Assembly: GCA_016789905.1 (NCBI GenBank)
Contig: JAEUQC010000117.1
Location: 1-60,649 of the forward strand
Direction of reading: 5' to 3'
Source of the DNA: Bryobacterales bacterium
Lineage (GTDB): Bacteria; Acidobacteriota; Terriglobia; Bryobacterales; Bryobacteraceae
Length of the DNA: 60,649 bases
Program-made: the position numbers and the translations under genes
The notes under the pieces: generated by a model
Told to the model about the DNA's origin: nothing
The model's input: the letters and a program-made list of their open reading frames with translations, nothing else
Databases searched by the model: none
Part shown: one piece after another, positions 17,507-26,888 of the stretch
Layout of the letters: each line of letters starts with the position of its first letter
How positions within the stretch are numbered: position 1 is the stretch's first letter

Positions 17507-19419
17507 TACTTGTAACTCCGCTGAGACGGGTGAACGTACTCGAAGGTGAGGGGCTCTTTGTGGAGAGCGGCGGGTTTGTCGTCGCCGGTATACTCCCAGG
17601 CGGCGGCATAGGCGCAGTTTTCGTCGTCGCGCATGGCTTCCCCTTCCGGTGTCTGATACTCTTCGCGGAAGTGGCCGCCGCAGCTTTCCTTGCGGTCCAG
17701 AGCGTCGGCGCACATGAGTTCGCCGAGTTCAAGGAAGTCCGCCACGCGGCCCGCCTTTTCGAGGCTTTGGTTCAGGTCATTCGATTCGCCGAGAACGTTG
17801 ACGTTTTTCCAGAACTCCTCGCGGAGGGCCTTTATGCGGGTGATGGCGTCCTTCAAGCCCTTCTCATTCCGGGCCATGCCGCAGTTTTCCCACATGATCT
17901 TGCCGAGTTCGCGGTGGAAACTATCGACGGTGCGCTTGCCCTTGATGGAAAGCAGTTTTTCAACGCGGCCGGTGACCTGGGCCTTGGCGGCTTTGGCTTC
18001 CGGATGATCTTCGCTCACCTTTTCGAACTTGTTCGAAGCCAGGTAATTGCCGATGGTGAAGGGGATGACGAAGTAGCCGTCGGCCAAGCCCTGCATGAGC
18101 GCGCTGGCGCCGAGGCGGTTGGCGCCGTGGTCAGAGAAGTTGGCTTCCCCGAGTACGAAGAGGCCGGGGACGGTGGACATCAAATGGTAGTCAACCCAGA
18201 GGCCGCCCATGGTGTAGTGGACAGCTGGGAAGATGCGCATGGGCGTTTCGTAGGGCGATTCGCCGGTGATGCGCTCATACATTTCGAAGAGATTGCCGTA
18301 GCGTTCGGAGATGGCCTGCTTGCCGAGACGCTCAATGGAGGCGGCGAAATCGAGATAGACGCCGAGGCCGGAGGGGCCAACGCCGCGGCCTTCATCGCAC
18401 ATGCGTTTGGCGGCGCGACTGGCCACGTCGCGGGGCACCAGATTGCCGAAGCTGGGGTAGATGCGTTCGAGGAAGTAGTCGCGTTCGGAGTCGGGAATTT
18501 GTTGGGGCGGGCGGGTGTCGCCGGCCTTGACGGGGACCCAAATGCGGCCATCGTTGCGGAGCGACTCCGACATCAGGGTGAGCTTGGATTGATAGTCACC
18601 GCTGACGGGGATGCAGGTGGGGTGGATCTGTGTGAAACAGGGGTTGCCGAAGAAGGCGCCGCGCTTGTAGGCGCGCCAACTGGCAGTGACGTTGCAGCCT
18701 TTGGCGTTGGTGGAGAGATAGAAAACGTTGCCGTAGCCGCCGGTGGCGAGGATGACGGCGTCAGCAAGGTGGACGTCGGTCTGGCCGGTGACCAGATTGC
18801 GCGTGACGATGCCGCGGGCCTTGCCGTCGATGACGATCAGGTCCAGCATTTCGGTGCGCGGGAACATCTTCACGCGTCCGGCGTCGATTTGGCGTTCGAG
18901 GGCTTGATAGGCGCCCAAGAGGAGTTGCTGACCCGTCTGGCCGCGGGCGTAGAAAGTGCGAGACACCTGGGCGCCGCCGAAGGAGCGGTTGGCAAGTGTG
19001 CCGCCGTATTCACGGGCGAAGGGGACGCCTTGGGCGACGGCCTGATCGATGATGTTGACGCTGATCTGGGCGAGGCGATAGACGTTCGATTCGCGGGCGC
19101 GGAAGTCACCGCCTTTGACGGTGTCGTAGAAGAGGCGATAAATGGAGTCGCCGTCGTTTTGATAGTTTTTGGCGGCGTTGATGCCACCCTGCGCGGCGAT
19201 AGAATGGGCGCGGCGGGGGGAATCCTGGTAGCAGAAGCACTTGACGTTGTAGCCAAGTTCGGCAAGGGTGGCGGCGGCGGCGCCGCCGGCGAGACCGGAG
19301 CCGACAACGAGCACACTGTACTTGCGCTTATTGGCCGGGTTGACCAGCTTCATTTCAAACTTCGTATTGTCCCAGCGGGACTCAATGGGGCCGGAAGGGG
19401 TGCGGGAGTTGAGAGCCAT
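17506..19419 (-). CDS. sdhA: Succinate dehydrogenase flavoprotein subunit
   Basis: A 637-residue flavoprotein that oxidises succinate to fumarate. The FAD fold opens with VVGSGLAGGAAAATLAELGY. The covalent flavin attachment His is in RRAHSIAAQGGINAAKNY. Substrate and FAD contacts lie in HYTMGGLWVDY and GANRLGASALMQGLADGYF. The length and these features match the Bacillus/acidobacterial class, whose sequences resemble fumarate reductase. It starts 2 nt after sdhC and its stop overlaps the sdhB start, so the three genes are translationally linked. Confidence 0.97.
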   Translation of the reverse strand: MALNSRTPSGPIESRWDNTKFEMKLVNPANKRKYSVLVVGSGLAGGAAAATLAELGYNVKCFCYQDSPRRAHSIAAQGGINAAKNYQNDGDSIYRLFYDTVKGGDFRARESNVYRLAQISVNIIDQAVAQGVPFAREYGGTLANRSFGGAQVSRTFYARGQTGQQLLLGAYQALERQIDAGRVKMFPRTEMLDLIVIDGKARGIVTRNLVTGQTDVHLADAVILATGGYGNVFYLSTNAKGCNVTASWRAYKRGAFFGNPCFTQIHPTCIPVSGDYQSKLTLMSESLRNDGRIWVPVKAGDTRPPQQIPDSERDYFLERIYPSFGNLVPRDVASRAAKRMCDEGRGVGPSGLGVYLDFAASIERLGKQAISERYGNLFEMYERITGESPYETPMRIFPAVHYTMGGLWVDYHLMSTVPGLFVLGEANFSDHGANRLGASALMQGLADGYFVIPFTIGNYLASNKFEKVSEDHPEAKAAKAQVTGRVEKLLSIKGKRTVDSFHRELGKIMWENCGMARNEKGLKDAITRIKALREEFWKNVNVLGESNDLNQSLEKAGRVADFLELGELMCADALDRKESCGGHFREEYQTPEGEAMRDDENCAYAAAWEYTGDDKPAALHKEPLTFEYVHPSQRSYK

Positions 19420-19421
19420 GG

Positions 19422-20114
19422 TTACTTCACCAATCCTGCGAGAACGGAGAGGGGAATCGAGATGTTGCCGGCGGCGACAATGGCCGCGAAGGCTTTAGCG
19501 GCCAATTTCAATTTTGGCGTGTAGGAGGGGTGGGCAAGGCCAAGAGACTGAAACATGGACCAGACGCCATGGTAGAGATGCATGCAGAGCATAGACATGG
19601 CGACGATGTAGAACAGCGACACGTACCAGACGGAGAAGCCTTTGATGACGTTTTCGTGGACGTGCATATGTTGGAAATCGGGGTGGGCCTGTCCGGTTGT
19701 GAAGTGGAGCAGGTGGTAGATCAAAAAGGCCAGCACAATGGGGCCGCTCCAGTACATGGTGCGGGAGGCATAGGTGGAGACGATGGCGGTTTGTTTCACG
19801 TAGGCGGTGGGGCGGGCGGCGTTTTTGAGTTGGGCGAGTTGGATGGCGCTGACGATGTGGGCGAGGGCTGTGAGGAGGAGGAAGGAGCGGGCGCCCCAAA
19901 GGACGAGAGCGCTTTTGTGGAGCGTTTCGCCGTAGACGTCGAGGGCATAGCGGCCATCGGGTCCGGGTGGCAGATAGACCTGAAGATTGCCCAGCATATG
20001 GACAAGCACGAAGCCGAACAAAACCAGACCGGAAAGTGCCATCACGGCCTTCTTTGCGACTGGTGCATCGAACATGCGCGCGGTGCGCGCCGGAGAGGTA
20101 GCCGACGAACTCAT
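19422..20114 (-). CDS. sdhC: Succinate dehydrogenase cytochrome b subunit
   Basis: A membrane anchor of about 230 residues with five hydrophobic segments. It holds haem and the quinone site. His residues positioned to bind haem occur in LVHMLGN, ALAHIVSAIQ, YHLLHFTTGQAHPDF and CMHLYHGVWSMFQS. No sdhD is present, so this is the single-anchor type (as in Bacillus subtilis), which usually carries two haems. The ATG at 20114 is preferred; an ATG six codons upstream (20132) is possible. It is the first gene of sdhCAB. Its promoter must lie in or beyond the pseudogene stretch upstream. Confidence 0.93.
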   Translation of the reverse strand: MSSSATSPARTARMFDAPVAKKAVMALSGLVLFGFVLVHMLGNLQVYLPPGPDGRYALDVYGETLHKSALVLWGARSFLLLTALAHIVSAIQLAQLKNAARPTAYVKQTAIVSTYASRTMYWSGPIVLAFLIYHLLHFTTGQAHPDFQHMHVHENVIKGFSVWYVSLFYIVAMSMLCMHLYHGVWSMFQSLGLAHPSYTPKLKLAAKAFAAIVAAGNISIPLSVLAGLVK

Positions 20115-20162
20115 AACCGTTAGAACCCTCATTATATGGGATGCGGGATTTTCCTGCGGGTT

Positions 20163-20580
20163 TTAGTTTGTTGACCAGGCGAGGACGGGGATCTGGAGGG
20201 CGGTGGCAGCCTGTTGGAGATTGGTGTCGAATGGTGGCCAGCGGGAGCGATTCGCGTTTGGCGAGATCGAGGTAGGCGGTTAAACGGAACTGCCGGATGA
20301 TGGGGAGAATGGCCTGCCAGAGCCAGCAGGATTCGCGGCGTTCGATGTGGATTGGCATTTGAATCAGGAATTGAAGGAAACTCTCCGTTTCCGCTGAGGG
20401 GATCCGTCCTCGCCCTCCGCGCTGGCAAGTGCATTGGCGACCTCGAATGGCCAAAAGGGAAGGGACGACGGCGTAGGCTGGCCGCAGCGCCGCGAGTAGC
20501 GTGCGGCTGGTTTCTGTGGACGCATTGGCGAAGCACCCAGCCAATGTGCGAGACGTGTCCGCGACGAATGGGCCTATCAA
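20163..20580 (-). pseudogene. Decayed VapC-like PIN-domain toxin
   Basis: Piecing three frames together gives a complete PIN ribonuclease of about 139 codons. It starts with TTG (20580), which overlaps the antitoxin stop. Recognisable blocks are PFVADTS, SLWPFEVANALASAE, GRIPSAETESFLQFL, LWQAILPIIRQFRLTAY, LDLAKRESLPLAT and FDTNLQQAATALQIPVL. They are broken by an extra T in a run (20453-20456), a lost base near 20415 and an extra base near 20232. The stretch between TAY and LDLA lacks about four codons, where PIN proteins normally have the third catalytic Asp (usual form TAYDAAYLDLA). The net frame change agrees with the length (418 nt). The gene cannot make an active toxin. Confidence 0.85.
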
Positions 20581-20831
20581 TACTTGCGACCTTCGGTGAC
20601 CAGGTATCGGATCGCGAGATCGTCTCCAAGCTGGATTCGATGCTTGCTGACCCAGTCGATCATGTTCAGCACGGCCTGCTCCTGTTCGGCTGTGTTGTGG
20701 TGGGGGGGAGCAGCCGAGTCCAAAGCCTCCAGCGCGCGCGACCACTTCCTCCGCGGAGTGGTCGCGGCAACTGTTGAGATGCTCTTCGATGAGGCGTTCG
20801 GCACGAGAATCGCGATGGACGACCATTCCAT
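20577..20831 (-). pseudogene. Decayed antitoxin partner of the PIN toxin
   Basis: The antitoxin gene is also frameshifted. One frame (from 20826) gives RLIEEHLNSCRDHSAEEVVARA, an N-terminal half typical of ParD/VapB-like antitoxins. The next frame continues it as LEALDSAAPP and NMIDWVSKHRIQLGDDLAIR, ending RYLVTEGRKY. The switch falls in a GC dinucleotide run at 20732-20740, where two bases appear to be lost. The repaired product would be about 83 residues. Its TGA stop overlaps the toxin's TTG start, the usual coupled layout. Confidence 0.75.
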
Positions 20832-20930
20832 TTGATTAGAAGGGTTTGGAGCGTCCGCAATTCCGTCTTGCCCTGGAGGGGGGGCGTTTGTTTCAATAGA
20901 AAGAGTCCACCGTTCGGAGGAAACCCCACT

Positions 20931-22067
20931 TTGAATCCAGCAATCCTTGCTCTGGAAGACGGCACAGTCTTCGAGGGCCGGGCTTTTGGTGCGCTTACGG
21001 AGCGATCCGGTGAAGTCGTCTTCAACACTTCACTCACCGGGTATCAGGAAATATTCACTGACCCATCCTATTCCGGACAAATTGTTGTCCTGACCTACCC
21101 GCAGATTGGCAACTACGGGTCCAACGATGAAGACATGGAATCGGTGAAGCCCTACATTGAAGGGCTGGCGGTTCGTGATTTTTCGCCGATGGTGTCCAAC
21201 TGGCGCAGCGATCAGGCGGCGGACGCGTTTCTGAAGTTGCACAACATCCCGATTATCGATTCCATCGACACGCGGAAACTGGTGCGGCACCTGCGGACTC
21301 GCGGTGTGATGCGCGGCGTGTTGTCGTCCATTTCCACCGATGTGAAGGGGCTGATTGAGAAGGCCCGCAACATTCCTTCGATGGCCGGTCTGGACCTCGC
21401 CACTCGAGTGTCAACGGCGAGTTCCTATCCTTGGACATCTCCGGTGGAGCCTTGTTCTCCGAGTGAACGGCTGCGCGGTGTTGCAACGGCGCAGGGCGCG
21501 TATCATGTTGTCGCTTTCGACTTTGGCATTAAGCGGAATATCCTGCGCCGATTGGTTTCGAGCGGCTGCCGGGTTACCGTGGTGCCGGCGGGTACTTCGG
21601 CCGCCGAAGTGTTGGCGCTGCGGCCTGATGGCGTGTTCCTCTCCAACGGGCCGGGCGATCCCGAACCGCTTGCGGCGCAGGCGGCCGAGGTGCAGAAACT
21701 GTTCGGCAAGACGCCAATTTTCGGCATCTGCCTGGGGCATCAGATTCTTGGCTTGGCGATGGGCGGCAAGACATACAAGTTGAAGTTCGGTCACCGCGGC
21801 GGTAACCATCCGGTGTTGAACAAGCAGACGAACAAAGTGGAAATCACGGCGCAGAACCACGGCTTCGCGGTGGACCCGGATTCGATCTCCGAGCATGTGG
21901 CCGAGATCACCCACGTGAACTTGAACGATATGACTGTGGAGGGTTTGCGGCACAAATCCGAGCCCATCTTCTGCGTGCAGTATCACCCCGAGGCCGCGCC
22001 GGGGCCGCACGATTCGCTGTACCTATTCGACGACTTTACGCGATTGATGCAGGAGCACAAAAAGTAA
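20931..22067 (+). CDS. carA: Carbamoyl-phosphate synthase small subunit
   Basis: A 378-residue glutamine amidotransferase subunit that supplies ammonia to CarB for carbamoyl phosphate, used for arginine and pyrimidines. The N-terminal domain opens with AILALEDGTVFEGRAFG. The class I amidotransferase half has FDFGIKRNILRRL, the nucleophile Cys in GICLGHQILGLA, and the His-Glu pair in VQYHPEAAPGPHDS. The start is TTG at 20931, chosen because GGAGG (20916-20920) lies 10 nt upstream and the product then has normal length; the 33 extra codons to 20832 have no family match. carB follows 3 nt downstream. Confidence 0.96.
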   Translation: MNPAILALEDGTVFEGRAFGALTERSGEVVFNTSLTGYQEIFTDPSYSGQIVVLTYPQIGNYGSNDEDMESVKPYIEGLAVRDFSPMVSNWRSDQAADAFLKLHNIPIIDSIDTRKLVRHLRTRGVMRGVLSSISTDVKGLIEKARNIPSMAGLDLATRVSTASSYPWTSPVEPCSPSERLRGVATAQGAYHVVAFDFGIKRNILRRLVSSGCRVTVVPAGTSAAEVLALRPDGVFLSNGPGDPEPLAAQAAEVQKLFGKTPIFGICLGHQILGLAMGGKTYKLKFGHRGGNHPVLNKQTNKVEITAQNHGFAVDPDSISEHVAEITHVNLNDMTVEGLRHKSEPIFCVQYHPEAAPGPHDSLYLFDDFTRLMQEHKK

Positions 22068-22070
22068 TTC

Positions 22071-25000
22071 ATGCCACGCCGCAACGACATACACCGCATC
22101 CTGATCATTGGATCGGGACCGATCATCATCGGGCAGGCGTGCGAGTTCGATTATTCGGGCACGCAAGCTTGTAAGGCGCTGAAGGCCGATGGGTTCGAAG
22201 TCATCCTGGTGAACTCGAATCCGGCGACGATTATGACGGATCCGGAATTGGCGGACCGTACGTATGTGGAACCGTTGAGCGTTCCGTATTTGACCGAACT
22301 CATCAAGAAAGAGCGGCCCGATGCGTTGCTTTCCACCGTTGGCGGACAGACCGGGCTGAACCTGTCGGTGGCGCTGGCGGAGGCGGGCGTGCTCGACGAG
22401 TACGGCGTGGAGTTGATCGGCGCCAAGATTGACAGCATCAAAAAGGCCGAGGACCGGCTGCTGTTCAAAGACGCCATGCGGAAAATCGGGCTGGCGACGC
22501 CGACCTCGCAACTGGTCACCGACATGAAGGGAGGCTATGCCTTCGCGGAGAAGGTCGGCTATCCGTTGATTCTGCGGCCCAGTTTCACGATGGGCGGCAG
22601 CGGCGGCGGCATTGCCTATAATTCCGAGGATCTGGAAGAGATTCTGGCGCGCGGGCTGGATCTATCGCCGGTGGGCGAGGTGTTGATCGAAGAGTCTGTA
22701 CTGGGCTGGAAAGAGTACGAGATGGAGGTGATGCGCGACCTGGCCGACAACTGCATCATCATCTGCTCCATCGAAAACTTCGACCCGATGGGTGTGCACA
22801 CAGGCGATTCGATTACGGTGGCGCCGGCGCAGACGCTTTCCGATAAGGAATACCAGATGATGCGCGACGGGTCGTTGGCGTGTTTGCGCGAGATCGGCGT
22901 GGATACCGGCGGATCGAACGTGCAGTTTGCCATTAACCCGAAAGACGGCCGGATGGTGGTTGTGGAGATGAATCCGCGTGTGTCGCGGTCGTCGGCGCTG
23001 GCATCGAAGGCGACGGGATTCCCGATTGCCAAGATCGCGGCGAAGCTTGCGGTGGGCTACCGGCTGGACGAAATCAAGAACGACATTACACGGGTGACGC
23101 CGGCGTGTTTTGAGCCGACGATTGACTACGTGGTAACGAAAATTCCGCGGTGGCAGTTCGAGAAATTCCCTGGGGCGGACCCTACGCTGGGCACGCAGAT
23201 GAAGTCCGTGGGCGAGGTGATGGCGATCGGGCGGACCTTCAAACACTCGATGGCAAAGGCCATCCGGTCGCTGGAGACAGGCAAATCGGCGACGAAGGAA
23301 GAGGTTTTCGACGAAGCGCTGATTCCGGCGAAAATGATCACGCCCACGCCAGACCGGTTGAACTACATTCTCTTCGCGTTTGAGCGCGGATGGACGGTGG
23401 ACCAGATCTTTGAACTGACCAACATCGACCCGTGGTTCCTGTTGCAGTTGAAGGAAGGCGTTGAGCTGAATAAATCGCTGGCGGCGCAGACGTTGGAAGG
23501 TGTGAGCGCGGCGGCCATGCGCGACGCCAAACGCAACGGGTTGTCCGACGTGGCGCTGGGCAAGCTGTGGAAGAGCGATGCGCTCACCGTGCGGGCGAAG
23601 CGGAAGGAACTGGGCGTGACCGCGGTGTTCAACCGTGTTGACACCTGCGCGGCCGAGTTTGAAAGCTTCACGCCCTACCTCTATTCGAGCTACGAGTCCG
23701 AGTGCGAAGCCGAGCCGTCCAGCCGGAAGAAAGTAATGATTCTCGGCGCTGGTCCAAACCGGATCGGGCAGGGAATTGAGTTCGATTACTGCTGCTGCCA
23801 CGCGAGTTTCGCGCTGCAGGCCTTTGACCATGAATCGATCATGGTGAACTGCAATCCGGAGACGGTTTCGACGGATTACGATACATCCGACCGGCTGTAC
23901 TTTGAACCTCTGACGCTGGAAGAGGTGTTGAACATCTACGACACCGAGAAGCCCGATGGCGTGATTGTGCAGTTCGGCGGGCAGACGCCGCTGAACTTAG
24001 CGCTGCCGCTGCAACGGGCTGGGGTGCCGATTATCGGGACCGATCCGAAGAATATCGACTTGGCCGAAGACCGGAAGCTGTTCGGCAAACTGCTTGAGGA
24101 TTTGCAGATTCCATGCCCGCCGAACGGTACGGCGACGAGTGTGGAAGAGGCGTGCGACGTGGCTGGGCGGCTGGGCTACCCGGTGCTGGTGCGGCCCAGC
24201 TACGTGCTGGGCGGCCGGGCGATGACGATCGCCTACGATGAGGACACCGTACGCAAGTATATGCGCGAAGCGGTCGTATTCTCGCAGGACCGTCCGGTGC
24301 TGGTGGACCGGTTCCTGGAAGATGCCGTGGAAGTGGACGTGGACTGCCTAAGCGACGGCGAAAATGTGTTGATCGCCGGAATCATGGAGCACATTGAAGA
24401 GGCCGGGATTCATTCCGGTGATAGCTCCTGTGTGCTGCCGCCGTTCGGTCTGGGCGCGCGCGAGTTGCAGACCATTCAGGAATACTCCGTGAAGATGGCG
24501 CGGGCCCTGCAGGTGATCGGATTGATGAATGTGCAGTTTGCCATTAAAGATGGCAAAGTGTACGTGATTGAGGTGAATCCGCGGGCGTCGCGGACTGTGC
24601 CGTTTGTAGCCAAGGCGACAGGTGTGCCGCTGCCGAAGATTGCCGTCGGGTTGATGCTGGGCAAGAAGCTTACTGAGTTCGCGCACATGACGCAGGGAAA
24701 GACGAGCGGCGTGCTGGATGTGCCGCAGTTCTTTGTGAAGTCGCCCGTGTTTCCGTTCAACAAGTTCCACGGCGTGGACCCGGTGCTGGGGCCGGAAATG
24801 CGTTCGACGGGTGAAGTGATGGGCGTGGGCGAGAACTTCGGAGAGGCATTCGCGAAGGCACAGTTGAGCGCCGGTTCCCCGCTGCCGGCCGACGGAACGG
24901 TCTTCATCAGTGTGAGCGACCGCCACAAGAGTGAGGCGATTGAAGTGGCCCGGAAGTTCGCGGAACTTGGGTATAAACTCGCGGCGACGCGTGGAACGGC

Positions 25001-25292
25001 GAGCCTGTTGAAGGGCGCGGGGCTGGAATGCCTGACGGTGTTCAAAGTGAATGAAGGCCGGCCCAACGCCGTGGATCTGTTGAAAGCGGGCAAGCTGAAG
25101 CTGGCGATTTATACGACCAACGGCGTGCACAGCTTTAGCGACGAAAAAGCCATTCGGCGCGCGGCCATTCAATATCGTGTCCCGTGCATCACGACGATGT
25201 CGGCGGCACGCGCGGCCGTACAGGCAGCGGCAAGCCGGCGGCGGGATCCAATCCGGGTGTGGAGTTTGCAGGAGATTCATAAGAGCCGGTAG
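22071..25292 (+). CDS. carB: Carbamoyl-phosphate synthase large subunit
   Basis: A 1,073-residue enzyme that makes carbamoyl phosphate from bicarbonate, ammonia and two ATP. It has two homologous ATP-grasp halves. The first opens with ILIIGSGPIIIGQACEFDYS and the second with VMILGAGPNRIGQGIEFDY near residue 555. Each has a conserved metal-binding patch (VVEMNPRVSRSSAL and VIEVNPRASRTVPF). The C-terminal MGS-like allosteric domain begins near FISVSDRHKSEAIEVARKF. The length is canonical with no breaks. Translation is likely coupled to carA, which ends 3 nt upstream. Confidence 0.98.
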   Translation: MPRRNDIHRILIIGSGPIIIGQACEFDYSGTQACKALKADGFEVILVNSNPATIMTDPELADRTYVEPLSVPYLTELIKKERPDALLSTVGGQTGLNLSVALAEAGVLDEYGVELIGAKIDSIKKAEDRLLFKDAMRKIGLATPTSQLVTDMKGGYAFAEKVGYPLILRPSFTMGGSGGGIAYNSEDLEEILARGLDLSPVGEVLIEESVLGWKEYEMEVMRDLADNCIIICSIENFDPMGVHTGDSITVAPAQTLSDKEYQMMRDGSLACLREIGVDTGGSNVQFAINPKDGRMVVVEMNPRVSRSSALASKATGFPIAKIAAKLAVGYRLDEIKNDITRVTPACFEPTIDYVVTKIPRWQFEKFPGADPTLGTQMKSVGEVMAIGRTFKHSMAKAIRSLETGKSATKEEVFDEALIPAKMITPTPDRLNYILFAFERGWTVDQIFELTNIDPWFLLQLKEGVELNKSLAAQTLEGVSAAAMRDAKRNGLSDVALGKLWKSDALTVRAKRKELGVTAVFNRVDTCAAEFESFTPYLYSSYESECEAEPSSRKKVMILGAGPNRIGQGIEFDYCCCHASFALQAFDHESIMVNCNPETVSTDYDTSDRLYFEPLTLEEVLNIYDTEKPDGVIVQFGGQTPLNLALPLQRAGVPIIGTDPKNIDLAEDRKLFGKLLEDLQIPCPPNGTATSVEEACDVAGRLGYPVLVRPSYVLGGRAMTIAYDEDTVRKYMREAVVFSQDRPVLVDRFLEDAVEVDVDCLSDGENVLIAGIMEHIEEAGIHSGDSSCVLPPFGLGARELQTIQEYSVKMARALQVIGLMNVQFAIKDGKVYVIEVNPRASRTVPFVAKATGVPLPKIAVGLMLGKKLTEFAHMTQGKTSGVLDVPQFFVKSPVFPFNKFHGVDPVLGPEMRSTGEVMGVGENFGEAFAKAQLSAGSPLPADGTVFISVSDRHKSEAIEVARKFAELGYKLAATRGTASLLKGAGLECLTVFKVNEGRPNAVDLLKAGKLKLAIYTTNGVHSFSDEKAIRRAAIQYRVPCITTMSAARAAVQAAASRRRDPIRVWSLQEIHKSR

Positions 25293-25310
25293 GGCGCGTA
25301 CAATCGGTTC

Positions 25311-26888
25311 ATGATCCGCCTCCTCTTGCTGTTTGCCGCCTTGACTCCGCCATCGACGTTTGGGCAGACCAGGGCGGAGATTTTGGCGGCGATGAAGAAG
25401 GCGACCGGTTTTTATACGGGGAGCGTGTCGCTGCGGGGAGGGTATCACTTCGTCTACACCGATGACCTGAGCTACGGGCGGAGCGAGCACGGCGAAGGTC
25501 CAACCCAGGTGGAAACGCAGCGAGAGGGGACGCCGGCGGCCGGCATGGCATTCCTGGAGGCCTGGTGGGCGACGGGTGACCGGGTGTTCCTGGACGCGGC
25601 TGTGAAGGCGGCGCAGGCTGGCGTGGCTGGACAGCTTTGCAGCGGGGGCTGGGATTACATCGTTGAGTTTGACGCGGCCAAGCGGGCTGCGCTGCCGTAC
25701 CGGGCCGAGGGCAAGTGCGGGAGTGCGAAGAAGTCACCGCCGACGACGCTTGATGACAACGTGACACAGGCGATGGTGCGGCTGCTCATGCGTGTGGACA
25801 AAGAGTTGCAATTCAAGGATGCCGCGATTCATGAGGCCGTGGTGTTTGCGTTGGACAACCTGATGGCGGCGCAGTACCCGAACGGAGCGTGGCCGCAACG
25901 ATTTTCGGCGCCACCGGAGGCGGCGAAGTTTCCGGTGAAGCAGGCGAGCTATCCGGAGAGTTGGGCGTGGAAGTGGCCAGGGGCAGCGTATCAGACGCAC
26001 TATACGTTCAATGACAACTCGATTGTGGACGTGATTGACATGTTCCTGGAAGCGTCGCGGATCTACGGCGACGCGCGGTACCGCGTGGCGGCCGAACGCG
26101 GGGGCGGGTTCATTTTGCTGGCGCAGATGCCGGAGCCGCAGCCGGCGTGGGCGCAGCAGTATGACGCGGCCATGCGGCCGGCGTGGGCACGGCAGTTTGA
26201 GCCGCCATCGGTGACTGGCGGCGAGACACAAGGGATTATTCAAATGCTGCTGGTGCTGTATCGCGAGACTGGGGAGCGGAAGTATTTGGACGCCGCCGGA
26301 CCGGCGCTGGGGTGGCTGGAAAAGTCAGTGATCCCGGGTAGCGGGAAGCTGGCGCGGTTCTATGAGTTGAAGACGAACAAACCGCTGTACGTGACGAAGG
26401 GAACGCAGATTCAGGCCAAGGGATTGGGGTCGGCACGGATTGATGGGTACGAGCTTTCCTATGACGGGAGCAGCGTGATAACGCACTACGCGGTGACGGT
26501 GGGGGCGGAAAAGTTGGGGCGATTGCGGAAGGAGTACGAGGCGTTGTTGCAAGAGAGGAAGCCGCGGGCGGAGCGGTTGCACGGGCTGTCGCCATGGAGT
26601 GGCGAGGGCGTGAAACGGGGCGGCGATGCGGCGGGATTGATGGCGGGCATGGATGAGCGCGGGGCGTGGCTGGAGGATGGGGTGATCGGCAAAGCCGACA
26701 AGGTGATCTCCGTCTTCGCGGCGCGGGACATGGTGATGACGATTAGTGGGCGGGTCGTCCCCGTGAAGGAAAACGACCGGATTGAATTGTTCGATGGCGA
26801 GCGTCCGCCGCGGCAAAAGGTGATTCGCACTACGACGTTTGCAGGGAATCTGGAGCGGCTGGCAGCGGCGTACGCGAAAAGTCGCTGA
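25311..26888 (+). CDS. Secreted pectate lyase, PL10 family
   Basis: A 525-residue protein with a signal peptide (MIRLLLLFAALTPPSTFGQ). The catalytic region of the PelA/PL10 pectate lyases runs over about 20-350 as an (alpha/alpha) barrel-like fold that cleaves polygalacturonate by beta-elimination. Typical patterns are TTLDDNVTQAMVRLLM, NGAWPQRF, YTFNDNSIVDVIDMF, AWAQQYDAAMRPAWAR and FEPPSVTGGETQGI. About 150 residues of unassigned sequence follow the catalytic part. It fits with the uronate enzymes uxaA and uxaC in this window, though they are not adjacent. Its 3' end overlaps the converging potassium-channel gene by 59 nt. Confidence 0.9.
   Translation: MIRLLLLFAALTPPSTFGQTRAEILAAMKKATGFYTGSVSLRGGYHFVYTDDLSYGRSEHGEGPTQVETQREGTPAAGMAFLEAWWATGDRVFLDAAVKAAQAGVAGQLCSGGWDYIVEFDAAKRAALPYRAEGKCGSAKKSPPTTLDDNVTQAMVRLLMRVDKELQFKDAAIHEAVVFALDNLMAAQYPNGAWPQRFSAPPEAAKFPVKQASYPESWAWKWPGAAYQTHYTFNDNSIVDVIDMFLEASRIYGDARYRVAAERGGGFILLAQMPEPQPAWAQQYDAAMRPAWARQFEPPSVTGGETQGIIQMLLVLYRETGERKYLDAAGPALGWLEKSVIPGSGKLARFYELKTNKPLYVTKGTQIQAKGLGSARIDGYELSYDGSSVITHYAVTVGAEKLGRLRKEYEALLQERKPRAERLHGLSPWSGEGVKRGGDAAGLMAGMDERGAWLEDGVIGKADKVISVFAARDMVMTISGRVVPVKENDRIELFDGERPPRQKVIRTTTFAGNLERLAAAYAKSR

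Noticed and set aside
17494..19524. A 676-codon plus-strand open frame opposite sdhA
   Set aside because: It lies wholly antisense to a clear sdhA and its translation has no family pattern. Long antisense frames are common in GC-rich codon-biased DNA.
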